In this document: positions 1-12,000 of the stretch, one piece after another | Position numbering within the stretch: the stretch's first letter is position 1 | Layout: each line of letters opens with the position of its first letter | From: Rhynchopus euleeides | Lineage: Eukaryota; Euglenozoa; Diplonemea; Diplonemida; Diplonemidae | DNA length: 64,000 nucleotides | Assembly: GCA_963210315.1 (NCBI GenBank) | Contig: OY723301.1 | Span: 1,302,001-1,366,000, forward strand | Reading direction: 5' to 3' | Made by a program: the position numbers and the translations under genes | The notes under the pieces: model-generated | What the model saw: only the letters and a program-made list of their open reading frames with translations | Database searches by the model: none | What the model was told of the DNA's origin: nothing

Positions 1-3000
1 CTGAGCGGGTGGGGGATGGTGGACGTCAAGTTGGCAACGGCTTTCTTGCAGGTCGATGACACTTCACACTGCATCAGACACGTCGCCGGGGCATTGCTTG
101 CCCGCCCCGACTGCGGTTCAGGGCAGTGGCAAGTGTAGCTGTTGTCAGCCACACCGTCAGTGTCGTGGCACGCCTGGGTGGTGTCGACACACTTCATGCC
201 GGCATTTATCACGCAGTCACCGGCCACCACGTTGCTCAGCGTGTGACCTGCAGCCCCGAGGACCCTGGCAGTGTCTGCTTCGACCTGTGGGTGGCAATGA
301 GGGGTGGGTGATGAATGTGGTCCAGAAGCTGAGCTTCTGCGTTCCGATGGCCCCACTCTCCACCCGCCTCCGGCAAAGAAAGGGAATGCGACACGTGCAG
401 AAGACATGGGGGTGACAGATGTCAAACCAAAGGCAAATCCGCACAGTAATCATACCGCACGCCTGTAGCGCTCAGCCAGCTCAGGGGTGCTGATCAGACT
501 GGTGACCCTCATCTTGAAGACGACACGTGTACTGCCGGCCCCCTCAGCAGGGATAACCTGCACGTCGGTGAAGTTTCTGTCCAGCGACGCAGCCTTCAGC
601 AGGTCATCAAGCAACTGCCGCATGTTCTGTGAGCTCTCCGCCTTGGTCGTGTCGAAGGCGAACTGTGAAACAGGAGGGTGGTGGAAGACAGACGGGGCCG
701 TAGTGCAAGGGATAGAGCCATGCATTTACACCACTTCGCATGCAGACGAGGAGGGCTTGCTTTGAAAGGCCAGACGAGTGAGAGGAAGCGGACAACCAAA
801 TAGGGTGCAGTGACACAATTGGAGACAAGACAGTAACATTCACCACCCCCCCCCCTCCGAAGTGCTTTCAAGATATGCCCACATCATCCTCTGCGCAGGA
901 AGACCTGCCACAACACATCTGCCCAACCCACATCTACATACCTGAAGGTCCGAGATGATGAGGGGTGCAGGCGTGACACCTGGGGTGGGCGTGCTGCAAT
1001 CCGCAATCTTCTGCAGTGCAGTGTTGGTGCCTGTCCTGCACTTGCACATCCAGTTGCCTGAGATGCTCCGGTCAGGGTCGTTGCAGTCCTGCTGCGCGTT
1101 GTTACAGATAGTCCATGCATTGGAGTTGACCTCGCATTCGTCGATGGACTTCGTCCGGCACACTGCAGGGGCGCCGGCCTGGTTTCCTTCCAGGGGCTCC
1201 AGGCATTCGCATGTGAACTCCTGCCCGTTGGCCTTGCAGGCCTGGCCGTTGGAGGTGCAGATGGCGGAGTTAACATTGCAGGCCAGCGATGCGTACCCGC
1301 AGATGGCAGGCTTGGCATTTGCCTTGCCCTGCCCTTCGCCGGCACAGCGGCACTCCCAGTCGCCCTGGATAGCGAAGTTCGGGTCATTGCATGTCTGCCC
1401 GGCGTCGGCGCAGACACTCTGTGTCGAGCACTCGTTGATCTCGCATGTTGCAACCTGCGCAATCGCCCTCGTCCCCTGTGACGGAGCCACGCACTCGCAC
1501 ATCCAGTCCCCATTGAGGGTTGAGGTGGCATCGGTGCACGTCTGTCCCACAGCCGTGCACACGGGGTGGTTCTGCTCGCACTCATTCTCCCAGATGCACG
1601 ACGCGGCCTTCCGGAGGGCCTGCCCGACAGCAGGCTTGACACAGTTGCATGTCCAGTCGTTTGTGCTGTTCTTGAAAGGCATAGGGTCCACACAGAGCTG
1701 CCCCACCCCGCCGCACACAGTGAAGCCCTGCGAACCCGCCTCACACTCATCCAGCAGGCAGGCGGCAACCCCGCCCGACTGCGGCGTCCCCTTCAGGGGG
1801 TACACGCACAGGCATTGCCAGTCGTTTGCGATATTCTCGCTGGGGTCGAAGCAAGCCTGCCCTGCTGCAGAGCAGATGTTCGCGTGGGCCTGGCACTCCC
1901 CGACGTAGGTACAGGAGCGTGACGGGCCGCCTGCACGTGAGCCGCTGCCTGAGCCGACGCAGTGGCACATCCAGTCGCCCTGTGGTGGTGGGGGTGGTGT
2001 TGAGTTATGAGCAAAAAGCCACAACCAAGACAATGAACAGTGGACAAGACACCCGGATTGCTTTGACCCTCCCAGGCTGCAGAGCTGTCCATACCTTGAC
2101 GTCATTGCTGGGGTTGGGGTCGGAGCAGGTCTGCCCTGCGTCGGTGCACACAGCGGACACCTGCGCGTCGCTGCACTCGTTGACGATGCACGTCGCAGCC
2201 CCTGCACGGGACACGCCGCTGCCAACCTGGCACTCGCACAGCCAGTCGTCCAACGCTGCCGAGGTCGGGTTGGGGTCGCGGCAGACCTGCTGGTTGCCAC
2301 AGAGGTGCTGGTGCATGGGGCATTCGTCCAGCACACACTTTGCAGAGGCTCCGAGCGCCTTGCCCACTGCAGGGCTGACACACACGCACTCCCAGTCCCC
2401 GGCGGTGGCGGGGTTAGGGTCAGAGCAGGTCTGTCCTGCGGATGTGCAGACGCCGCTGTACCGCGCGCACTCCCCGACGTACACACAGTCGGCAAGGGTG
2501 CCAACAGAGGATCCCGTGCTCGAACCCACGCATGTACAGCGCCAGTCGCCGAGTGACTCGGGGCTCGTGTTGGGGTCGACACACTGCTGCCCTGACGAGT
2601 GGCACAGCAGGAACGCCTGCGAATTGCCTGTGCACTCATCATGAACGCATGTCGTGGGCCCCACTGGCGATGGGCTGCCGCTCTGGGGCGACACACACTC
2701 GCACTGCCAGTCGCCCTTCTGGTCCCTGTTGGGGTCGGTGCATGTCTGCCCCAGCGATGTGCAGGTCTTCGAGTTGGTGGCACACTCCCCAGGGTAGTTG
2801 CATGTGGCAGGCCCGAGTGCCTTGGCATCGGTGGTACCGATGCAGTGGCACTCCCAGTCGTTCAGGCTGGTGTCTGCGGTGTTCTTGTCGAAGCAGTTCT
2901 GCCCCACGGCGTTGCACACCTGTGCGTTGTCGATGCATTCGTCGTAGGTGCAGACAGCCACGCCTCCGACCAGCTGGCCCACCCTCGGGGGCACACAGGA

Positions 3001-6000
3001 GCAGAGCCAGTCACCCACAGCCGTGTCGCGCTGGTCTGGGTCGATGCACGTCTGCCCAGCAGCTTCGCACTTCGCAGCGTTGTCGCCGTTGCACTCGCCT
3101 GAGTAGACACAGTTAGCAGGTGCACCCTGCACAGCCTTGGGCTGCGACGACCCAGACCCGAGGCAGGTGCACGTCCAGTCACCCAGCGCTGTCCGGGACT
3201 GGTTGGGGTCATAGCAGATCTGCCCACGCGACTCGCACACTGTGCGCTTCGTGAGGCATTCGTCGACGGTGCAGATCGCGGCCTTCCCAACTGCGGTCCC
3301 GGTGGCATCTGATCCGGTGCAGCTGCACTTCCAGTCGCCCAGGCTTGTGAAGTCGGTGTTGGGGTCGGAGCACGTCTGCGACTCGATCTTGCACACATCC
3401 TCGTTGGCGACACACTCGTTGAGTGTGCAGGGCGCAACGCCCCTGCTGGAGCTGCCGGTGGACCCGCCCACACACACGCAGTCGAAGCCTGCAGCCACGT
3501 TGCGGTCCGCACAGGCCTGGCCTGCCGAGCTGCACTTGACTGACGATGTTGCGCATTCCCCCTGGTAGGTGCAGATGGCCGGGGTGGCAACAGCACTGCC
3601 TGTCCCGCTCCCCTGGCACTTGCATGTCCAGTCCCCCGTGCTCAGCGGCGAAATGTTGGGGTCGTTGCAAGCCTGGCCTCTGTTGGAGCAAATCGTGCTG
3701 ACCCGCGTGCACTCATCAAGCTCGCATGTCGCAGCCTCCATCCGCCCCTCCTTCTTGCTGGTGGCAGGGTCCACGCACCTGCACACCCAGTCGCCAATGG
3801 CTGTGGACGGGTCGTAGCAGGTCTGCCCCTGTGAAGTGCACACATGCGCATTCGAGGCACACTCCCCTGTGTAGGCACACGTCGCGACGATGGTGCGCCC
3901 CTGGCCCGACGACGACCCTGTGCACTTGCAAGTCCAATCCCCGGTGCTTGCAGGGCTTGTGTTGGGGTCGAGGCAGAGCTGCCCTGCAGCTTGGCAGGTC
4001 GTGCCGTAGTGCACGCACTCGTCCAGCACGCAGTTCGCTGCGCGTGTCTTGGCAACACCAACAGCGTCCCCCGTGCAGCGGCACGCCCAGTCCCCAGTGC
4101 TGGAGGGGCTCGTGTTGGGGTCGAGGCAGATCTGGCCCTCAGCCGAGCACACAGTCTTGTAGACCTCACACTCGTCCTGCTGGCACACGGCTGCCCCGCC
4201 GGTGGCCTCGCCCTTCTGCTCGCCCACGCACACGCATTTCCAGTCCCCCTCAATAAGCGGGTTGGGGTCGAGGCACGCCTGCCCCGCTGCAGTGCAGGTC
4301 GTTTCGTGCCTCAGGCAGTCACCCTGCTGGTGCACACAGGTGGCTGGGGCCCCCGTGGCTTCGCCAACTGCGGACCCCTGGCATGAACACTTCCAGTCGT
4401 TGACTGACTTGATGGACTTTGAAGGGTCGGTGCACACCTGCCCCCTCGACGTGCAAGCACCGCTGTTCTGCAGGCACTCATCATAGGAGCACATGGCAAC
4501 CACGCCACGTGCGCTGCCCACCTGGGGAGGCGGGCACACGCATTCCCAGTCGCCGATACGCGTTGCGTCGGGGTCACGGCACGTCTGTCCAGACTGCGAA
4601 CACTTCCTCCTGTTCGACTGGCACTGTGCGCAGGCAGACGAGCCGTCTGAATTCAGGTCGGAGCCCGCATACCCACACTCATCCAGAATGCACACTGCCG
4701 TGCTGGCGACGCCTGCTCCCGAGGTGGGCAGCTTGCAGCGGCACTCCCAGTCGCCCATCGATGTGACGCTGGTGTTCACGTCAATGCACACCTGGTCTGC
4801 GCCGGAGCAGATGGAGCCCATCGGCAGGCACTCGTCAAAGGTGCACATTGCAATCTGCGCCGTTGCTGTCCCTTCCTGCGGTGACACGCAGTCGCAGCGC
4901 CAGTCGCCTGTCGAAGTGGGATCGGTAGTGGGGTCGGTACACGTCTGCCCGGACGCCACACAGCGCGTGTGGGCAACGACACACTCACCAGACCACGAGC
5001 ACGCGGCAGGGCTGCGCACTCCCGTGCCCGACCCAGAACCCTGGCATTCGCAGATCCAGTCGCCGATCGAGGCTGGGCTCTTGTTGGGGTCGCTGCACAG
5101 CTGCCCGTGGGCAGAGCAGACAAACGAGTTCTCCAAACACTCGTCAAGGACACACACAGTGGTGGAGGCCACGCCACGGCCCACAGTTGGCGGGACGCAG
5201 ATGCATTCCCAGTCGCCGAGGTTCCTCGTGTCAGGGTCGTTGCAAGCCTGCCCTGCGGCTGCGCAGGTCGTTGCGTAGTTGACACACTCACCACCTTCCT
5301 CAGTTGTGTAGGCACACTGGGCAGCAATACCGCGGGCACTGCCCTTCCCTGGCGACACGCACTTGCACATCCAGTCGTTGGGGCTCATCGGCGACTTGTC
5401 GGGGTCGATGCATGCCTGTCCCACCTTTGTGCACGTCGAGCCGTACTGCAAGCACTCGTCGAGGATGCACGTCGCAGGGCCAATCGTCTGGTTTGCCCCC
5501 GACTGGGGGGCAACACAGATGCATGCCCAGTCGCCCAGCTTGGTGGTGTCGGGGTCCGTGCACAGTTGGCCCTTCTCGATGCAGACCACGGCGTGCTCTG
5601 TACATTCGCCAACAAACGAGCACACAGCCGCCGTACCCTTGGCGGCACCCGTCATCGGGGGGAGGCACTGGCATTCCCAGTCACCACGGGAGCCAGGCGA
5701 CTTGTTCGGGTCGAAGCAGCGCTGGCCGGCTGTCGCGCACACCTTGCCACGCTCCTCGCACTCGTCATAAATGCACACGGCAACAGAGGCACGGGCCGAC
5801 CCGCTGTAAGGAGGCACGCACTGGCACTCCCACGTGCCCGTGAGCGAGTCTTTGTCAACGCACATCTGCTCCGCAGACGAGCAGGTCTGAAATGCGGTTG
5901 CACACTCGCCGCTGTACTGGCAGCTCGCACGGCCAGTCACAGCCGAACCCGACCCCGACCCACCACACTGGCATGTCCAGTCCTTCGTTGAGCGCGGGTC

Positions 6001-9000
6001 CTGGTTCGGGTCCTTGCACAGCTGGCCCGCCTTCGCACACACATCCCAGTTCAGCTGATTGTTGCACTCATCCAAGATGCACGTGGCTGCGCGCCCGACG
6101 GCAGACCCCGTCTCCTCGGACCCCTGGCACTCACACGTCCAGTCGTTGAGGCTGTCGATCTGCTGGTTGGGGTCCACGCAGCTCTGCCCCACAGAAGTGC
6201 AGATCTTCCCGTTGACGGAGCACTCGTTCAGGGTGCACGTCGCGGGCCTCTTCGTGGCGGCCCCTGTGCGGGGGGTGACGCAGCTGCACTCCCAGTCCCC
6301 GCTCTTCTGAGGGTTGCTGTCGATGCACGTCTGCCCTGCTGCTGTGCACACGCTGTTCACGCTGCTCGACGCACACTCCCCGCCATAGCGGCACTCCGCC
6401 AGACGCATGACGTAGGGATCTGTGCCCACAGGCTGCGACGCAGCGTCACACCTGCACTCCCAGTCGCTGCGACTGGCTGCGTCCTGGTTGCTGTCGAAGC
6501 AAATCTGACCTGCCGCAGTGCACAGCTGCCCGTGCACGAGGCATTCGTCGTAGCTGCACACAGTGGCAGACCCGAGGGCAGCACCTGTGAAGGGGGCCAC
6601 GCAACGGCACTCCCAGTCGTCCACAGTATCCGGTTTACGGTCACGGCAGTACTGGCCTGCCTTGGTGCACGTGACAGCGTTAGCCACGCACTCCCCTTCA
6701 TACTGGCAGGTTGCAATGGCAGCCACAGCCTTCCCAGTGCTGGAGCCCTGGCAGATGCACTCCCAGTCGTTCAGAGACAGCGGGTTGGTGTTGGGGTCGA
6801 GGCACGACTGCCCCTCGCGGGCACAGATGAGACCGTCACGCAGGCACTCGTCCAACACACACGGGGCAGGCTTCCCCTGGCGCGACCCCACCTGGGGGAA
6901 CACGCATTCGCACCTCCAGTCGCCAGACACCGCCAGGCTCGGGTCGGTGCACGTCTGCCCCACTGCGGTGCACGTCCTGTAGTTTGTGCCACACTCGCCC
7001 TGCCACTGGCAATCTGCCACCCCTGCGCGCTGCGACCCGCTCGCCGCTGCCCCAACGCAGTCGCACTGCCAGTCGTTGACGCCGAGGTCGGTGATAGTGG
7101 GGTCCTGGCACGTCTGCCCCACTGCGGCGCATGTCGCCAAGTTGTCGACACACTCGTCCTGCAGGCACGTGGCAGGCCCGGCGACCCGCCTCCCCTCACG
7201 CCCTGCGATGCAGATGCACTCCCAGTCGCCGACACGTGTCAGATCCGGGTCGCGGCACGCCTGCCCGGAAGCCTCGCAGGTGATTGCGTTGGTAACACAC
7301 TCCCCCACATGCTGGCACAGGGCAGGGCCTGTCACCAGCCTCCCCTGAGCCGGCGACACGCAGCGGCACTCCCAGTTGCCGATCCCGGAGGTCGATGGGT
7401 CGGGGTCGATGCACACCTGCCCCACGGCGTTGCACTTCGTCCCGTGGTCCAGGCATTCGTCCAGCCGGCACTCTGCGGCACGCCCTGTCTGGCGCCCCGT
7501 CAGCTTCCCGACGCAGACACATTCCCAGTCGCCGTTCTGCGTGTTAGGGTTAGGGTCGTTGCAGGTCTGCCCGACAGCCTCGCAGGTGCGGTAGTTCTGC
7601 GCGCACTCCCCGATGTAGCTGCAGGTCGCAGGGCTCGCAATGTTCGACCCGGTCGCAGGGGACACGCAGTCGCACTTCCAATTCCCGAGGGACGAGGGGT
7701 CCTTGACAGGGTCGCTGCAGACCTGCCCCTTCGCAGAGCAGGCAGGTGAGTTGACAACACACTCATCCAGCACGCACACGGCACGCTGCGCCACAGCCTC
7801 GCCTGTCTTGTCACTGCCGGTGCAAACACACTTCCAGTCGCCCCGCGACATGAGCGACGTGTTGGGGTCCTCACACCTCTGGTTGCCACAGGGGCTGGTG
7901 TTGGGGTCGAAGAGGAGACAGTCATCCGCCTGGCACACCGACACGGGGCCCCCATACTTCCTCCCCGACTGGCTCCTGTCGGTAGCGCAGGTGCAGCCCC
8001 AGTCGTTCACACGGTTGACATCATCCTCGAAGCATGCCTGGCCCACCCTGGTGCAGATAGTGTGCCTCTGCGCACACTCCCCCTGGTAGGAGCAGATGGC
8101 AGGTGCTGCCACCGCAGACCCAACCCCCGCCTCCAGACACTGGCACACCCAGTTGTTCAGAACGCTGGGGCTCCGGATGGGGTCCTCACACCGCTGCCCT
8201 GCAGCGAGGCAGACATGGCCATGCAGGAGGCACTCGTCCAGCTCGCAGGTGCTGTCATCCACACGGGAGTGTGTGTAGGGGTAAACACACTGGCACTTCA
8301 CATCCCCGGTGACCGACTCCTCAGGGTCGACGCAGGTCTTTCCCTGGGTGGTGCACTCCGTCCCGCGCACGCCTGCGCACTCCGAGGTGTAGCGGCAGGT
8401 GTTGGCGCTGGCCTTCGCCACAGCGCTCCCCGTGGAGGAGCCCTGGCAAACGCACATCCAGTCACCGGTGGAGGAGGGGTCGGTGTTGGGGTCGATGCAG
8501 CGCTGCCCGAAGGTCTGGCAGTCCTGCCCGGAGGAGAGGCACTCGTCGAGCTGGCAGGTGGCGACGCGGCGGAACTCGAAGCCCTGCTCCTGCCCCCCGG
8601 TGCAGGCGCACCCCCAGTCGTCGAGGCTGGTGGTGTTCATGTTGCGGTCGACACACTTCTGGTTGGCAACGGTGCAGAGCGACCCGTGCATCTTGCACTC
8701 ATCCAGCTCACACTCTGTCGAATAGTTTCCGACACGCGTGCCGACAGAGTCCCCGACGCAGGCACACTCCCAGTCGTTCGCCTTGTTGACATCCGGATCG
8801 CGGCAGGTCTGCCCCCGGGTGGTGCAGACGCCGGAGTGGATAGCGCACTCCCCGATGAAGGAGCACGGCGCAGGGGAGCCGCGCGAAGCCCCGGTGGCCG
8901 GCGCGATGCAGTTGCAGGTCCAGTCGCCCGTTTCCCTGGGGAAGGGGGTCGGGTCGTTGCACTCCTGCCCGTAGTTCCGGCAGATCTGCCCGAACTCGAT

Positions 9001-12000
9001 GCACTCATCGTGGGAGCAGGTTGCGATGCCTGCGGCGCGGCGGCCCATCTGGGGCGAGACGCAGACGCACTGCCAGTCACCCTGCTGCAGGAGGTTGGTG
9101 TCGACGCAGGTCTGCCCCGCTGCGGCGCAGAGCGGCGCCTTCTCGACACACTCCCCCTGGAAGGCGCACATCGCGGCCTGCCCCACAGCCTCGCCGAGGG
9201 CCTGCGGCCCGCAGAGGCACATCCAGTCGCCGGTGCTCCTGGAGTCGGTGTTGGGGTCGAGGCAGGTCTGCCCGGCCTGCTGGCACACCGCCCTGTTGGT
9301 GTCGCACTCATCCAGGACGCAGGTTGCAGGGGCGCCCGTCTTCACCGTGAGGCGGTACGGCGGGACGCACTGGCACTGCCAGTCGCCGCGGCTGTCCGGG
9401 TTGGGGTCGTGGCAGGTCTGCCCCTTGATTCCGGCACCCGGGTTGATGCAGGTGTTCCGGTTCGCTGCGAGGGCGCACTCCCCAGGCCAGAGGCATTCAG
9501 CCCGCTTCAGCACGGCGCTGCCTGTCGCAGGGAGGACGCATTCGCACCTCCAGTTGTTGAGGCTGGAGGGCGACATGTCGGGATCGACGCACAGCTGCCC
9601 GTAGTCGAGGCATGTGTTGAGGACGGTGGTGTCGGTGCACTCGTCGATGAGGCATGTTGCGGGCATCTGAGAACCGGTTCCGATAGCACGGGAACCGATG
9701 CATTCGCAGACCCAGTCGCCCAGAACCAGGGGGGACTGGTTTGGGTCGCGGCAGCGCTGGTCGCGGTCGGAGCAGACCTTGGAGTTTGCGATGCACTCAT
9801 CGAGGATGCAGCTCGCAGCCTGGCTGGTGGCACGCCCGACCCCGATGATGCAGGCGCACTCCCAGTCCCCGGAGAGGGTGGTGTTGGGGTCGTTGCAGGT
9901 CTGGTTCATGCCTGTGCAAAGTGCGGCGCGCGAGCTGCACTCGCCCTTCCATTCGCAGTTCGCAACCCCGCGGGTGGCAAACCCGATCTGCGGCTCCACG
10001 CACTGGCACATCCAGTCGTCGAGGGAGGAGAACTGCGTGTTGGGGTCGACGCACCGCTGCCCCACCGCAGTGCAGAGAGGGGCGTTCGCCACACACTCGT
10101 CGAGCACGCAGTTTGCCGCCGTGCGGGTGGCAGGCCTGCCGGAGGCAGGCGCGGGGCAGTTGCACTGCCAGTCGTTTGTCCCAGCCCCTTCGGTGCAGAA
10201 CTGCCCCTGGCTCCTGCAGGTCTGGCCATTATTCAGGCACTCGCCAGAGGGTGGGTCGGCGCATTCAGCCGGACCGCCGCGGGATGGGGATCCCATGGCG
10301 TCGCCCTGGCAAACGCACTGCCAGTCGCCCAGGCGGGTGCGGCTGAGGTCGGGGTCGTTGCAGACCTGCCCGGATGCCATGCACGTCTGGCTGTTGGCAA
10401 TACACTCGTCAACCTGGTCGATGGTCTGCACCCGCACCTCGATGGGCAGGATCCTGCGGTAGCTCTCATCCATGGACCGGATGTCCACGAGGTGCACGTA
10501 GAAGGTTTGGTCTTCGTCGTTGATGTTGTCGGCAACACCGGTGACCGTCACCGTCTGCTTCGTCTGCCACGTGTCGGAGGTGAACAGCAGTGCGGCGGGG
10601 GAGACAGTCCCCTCCGACAGGTCCGTCGAGTTGACAGCCATCGACACGCCGTGCTGCGGCTGGCTGTTCAGGACAACGGTGAACTCAGCGGTGGTACCCC
10701 CCTCGGTGACAATGAGAGTGGCGGTGGCGCTGACGGTGATGCCCGCGACATCGTCATCGGTGTTGTTGACCAGGACGTCTGGCGGGTTGACAATCCCGTT
10801 GTAATTCGCGTCGCGGCTGACGCAGGGCGCGGTGGTGATGCTGTACACACGGTTCCCATCTGCGATGTTGTCATCGACAGACATCACGACAACCGACTGC
10901 GGGACATTCCACGAGTTCACACGGAACATCAGCTGACTCGGGCTGACAGTCCCCTCCGTGAGGTCATCGCTCGCAATATCGATCGTCACATCATGCGTCG
11001 GGATGCTCGACAGCCACACGGTGAACGCCGCCTGGGTGGAAACAAAGGGGTAGCTGTTGCCCCCCTCGGTGGTGGTCAGCCCGCCGGTGCACCCTGCGTT
11101 GCACTGCCCCTCCGACCCCAGCTCGTGCTCCGTCTTGGCGTTGACGGATGTGGAGCACCACCCCGTGAGGCCATCCAGCGACTCCTCCGCACACGATGTG
11201 TACGTCCTCCCCTTGTAGACGAAGGGGAAGATGCAGGGGCGGTTGGCGTTGGTACCCCCCACAACGTAGCAGCCTCCCTGTGTCGGGCGGATCGTCACGC
11301 CAGGAGTGTCGTCATCACGGTTGGTGCACTGCACGCCACCTGGGTTGGCACCGTGGTACCGCAGGTCGTTGCTCGTCACCGACACGACATACACGCGGTA
11401 GGCGATGTCCCCATCGTAGACACTGTCGTCACGCCCGGTGACATTCACGATCTGCTTCGTCCCCCAGTTCGACGCAGTGAACTGAAGGGTCTCGGACGAG
11501 ATGACACCCTCCGTGGTGTCGCTCGACATCAGCTTGATCTGCACCGGGTGCGACGGCTGGCTCCTGAGGTGGACGGTGAAGGTCACCCACCCTCCGGCCT
11601 CTGTGGTGATCAGGGTGCTTGTCGTGTCAGTCGTAAGCACAACCTCTGCGACGTCGTCGTCGCGGTTCACCAGGAGGACAGGCGCAGGGCTGATGCGGGA
11701 GTACTTCTGGTCTGTGGTGGTGATTTGGAAACGCACCTCGTACTCGACATCCCCATCCTGCACATCGTCATCCTGCCCAACGACACGCACCGTCTGGTCC
11801 ACACCCCACTGGCTGCCGCCAGTCTGGAACTGCAGGTCGAGGAACCCACTGAGAGACCCCTGCGAGTTGACAAGCCCCTCCGTCGCATCCCAGCTGGTCA
11901 CCCTCAGCCTCACCTCCGACTCCGGCTGGCTGGTGAGCCTCACCGTGAAGGTGGCAGAGCTGCCGATCTCACGGGTCTCGTAGCGGGACGTGGTGTTGGG

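Noticed and set aside
840-2828. 662-codon frame as a separate gene
   Set aside because: Its upstream half is out of frame with the real coding sequence. Only the part below 1980 is coding, and it is exon 3 of the giant gene.
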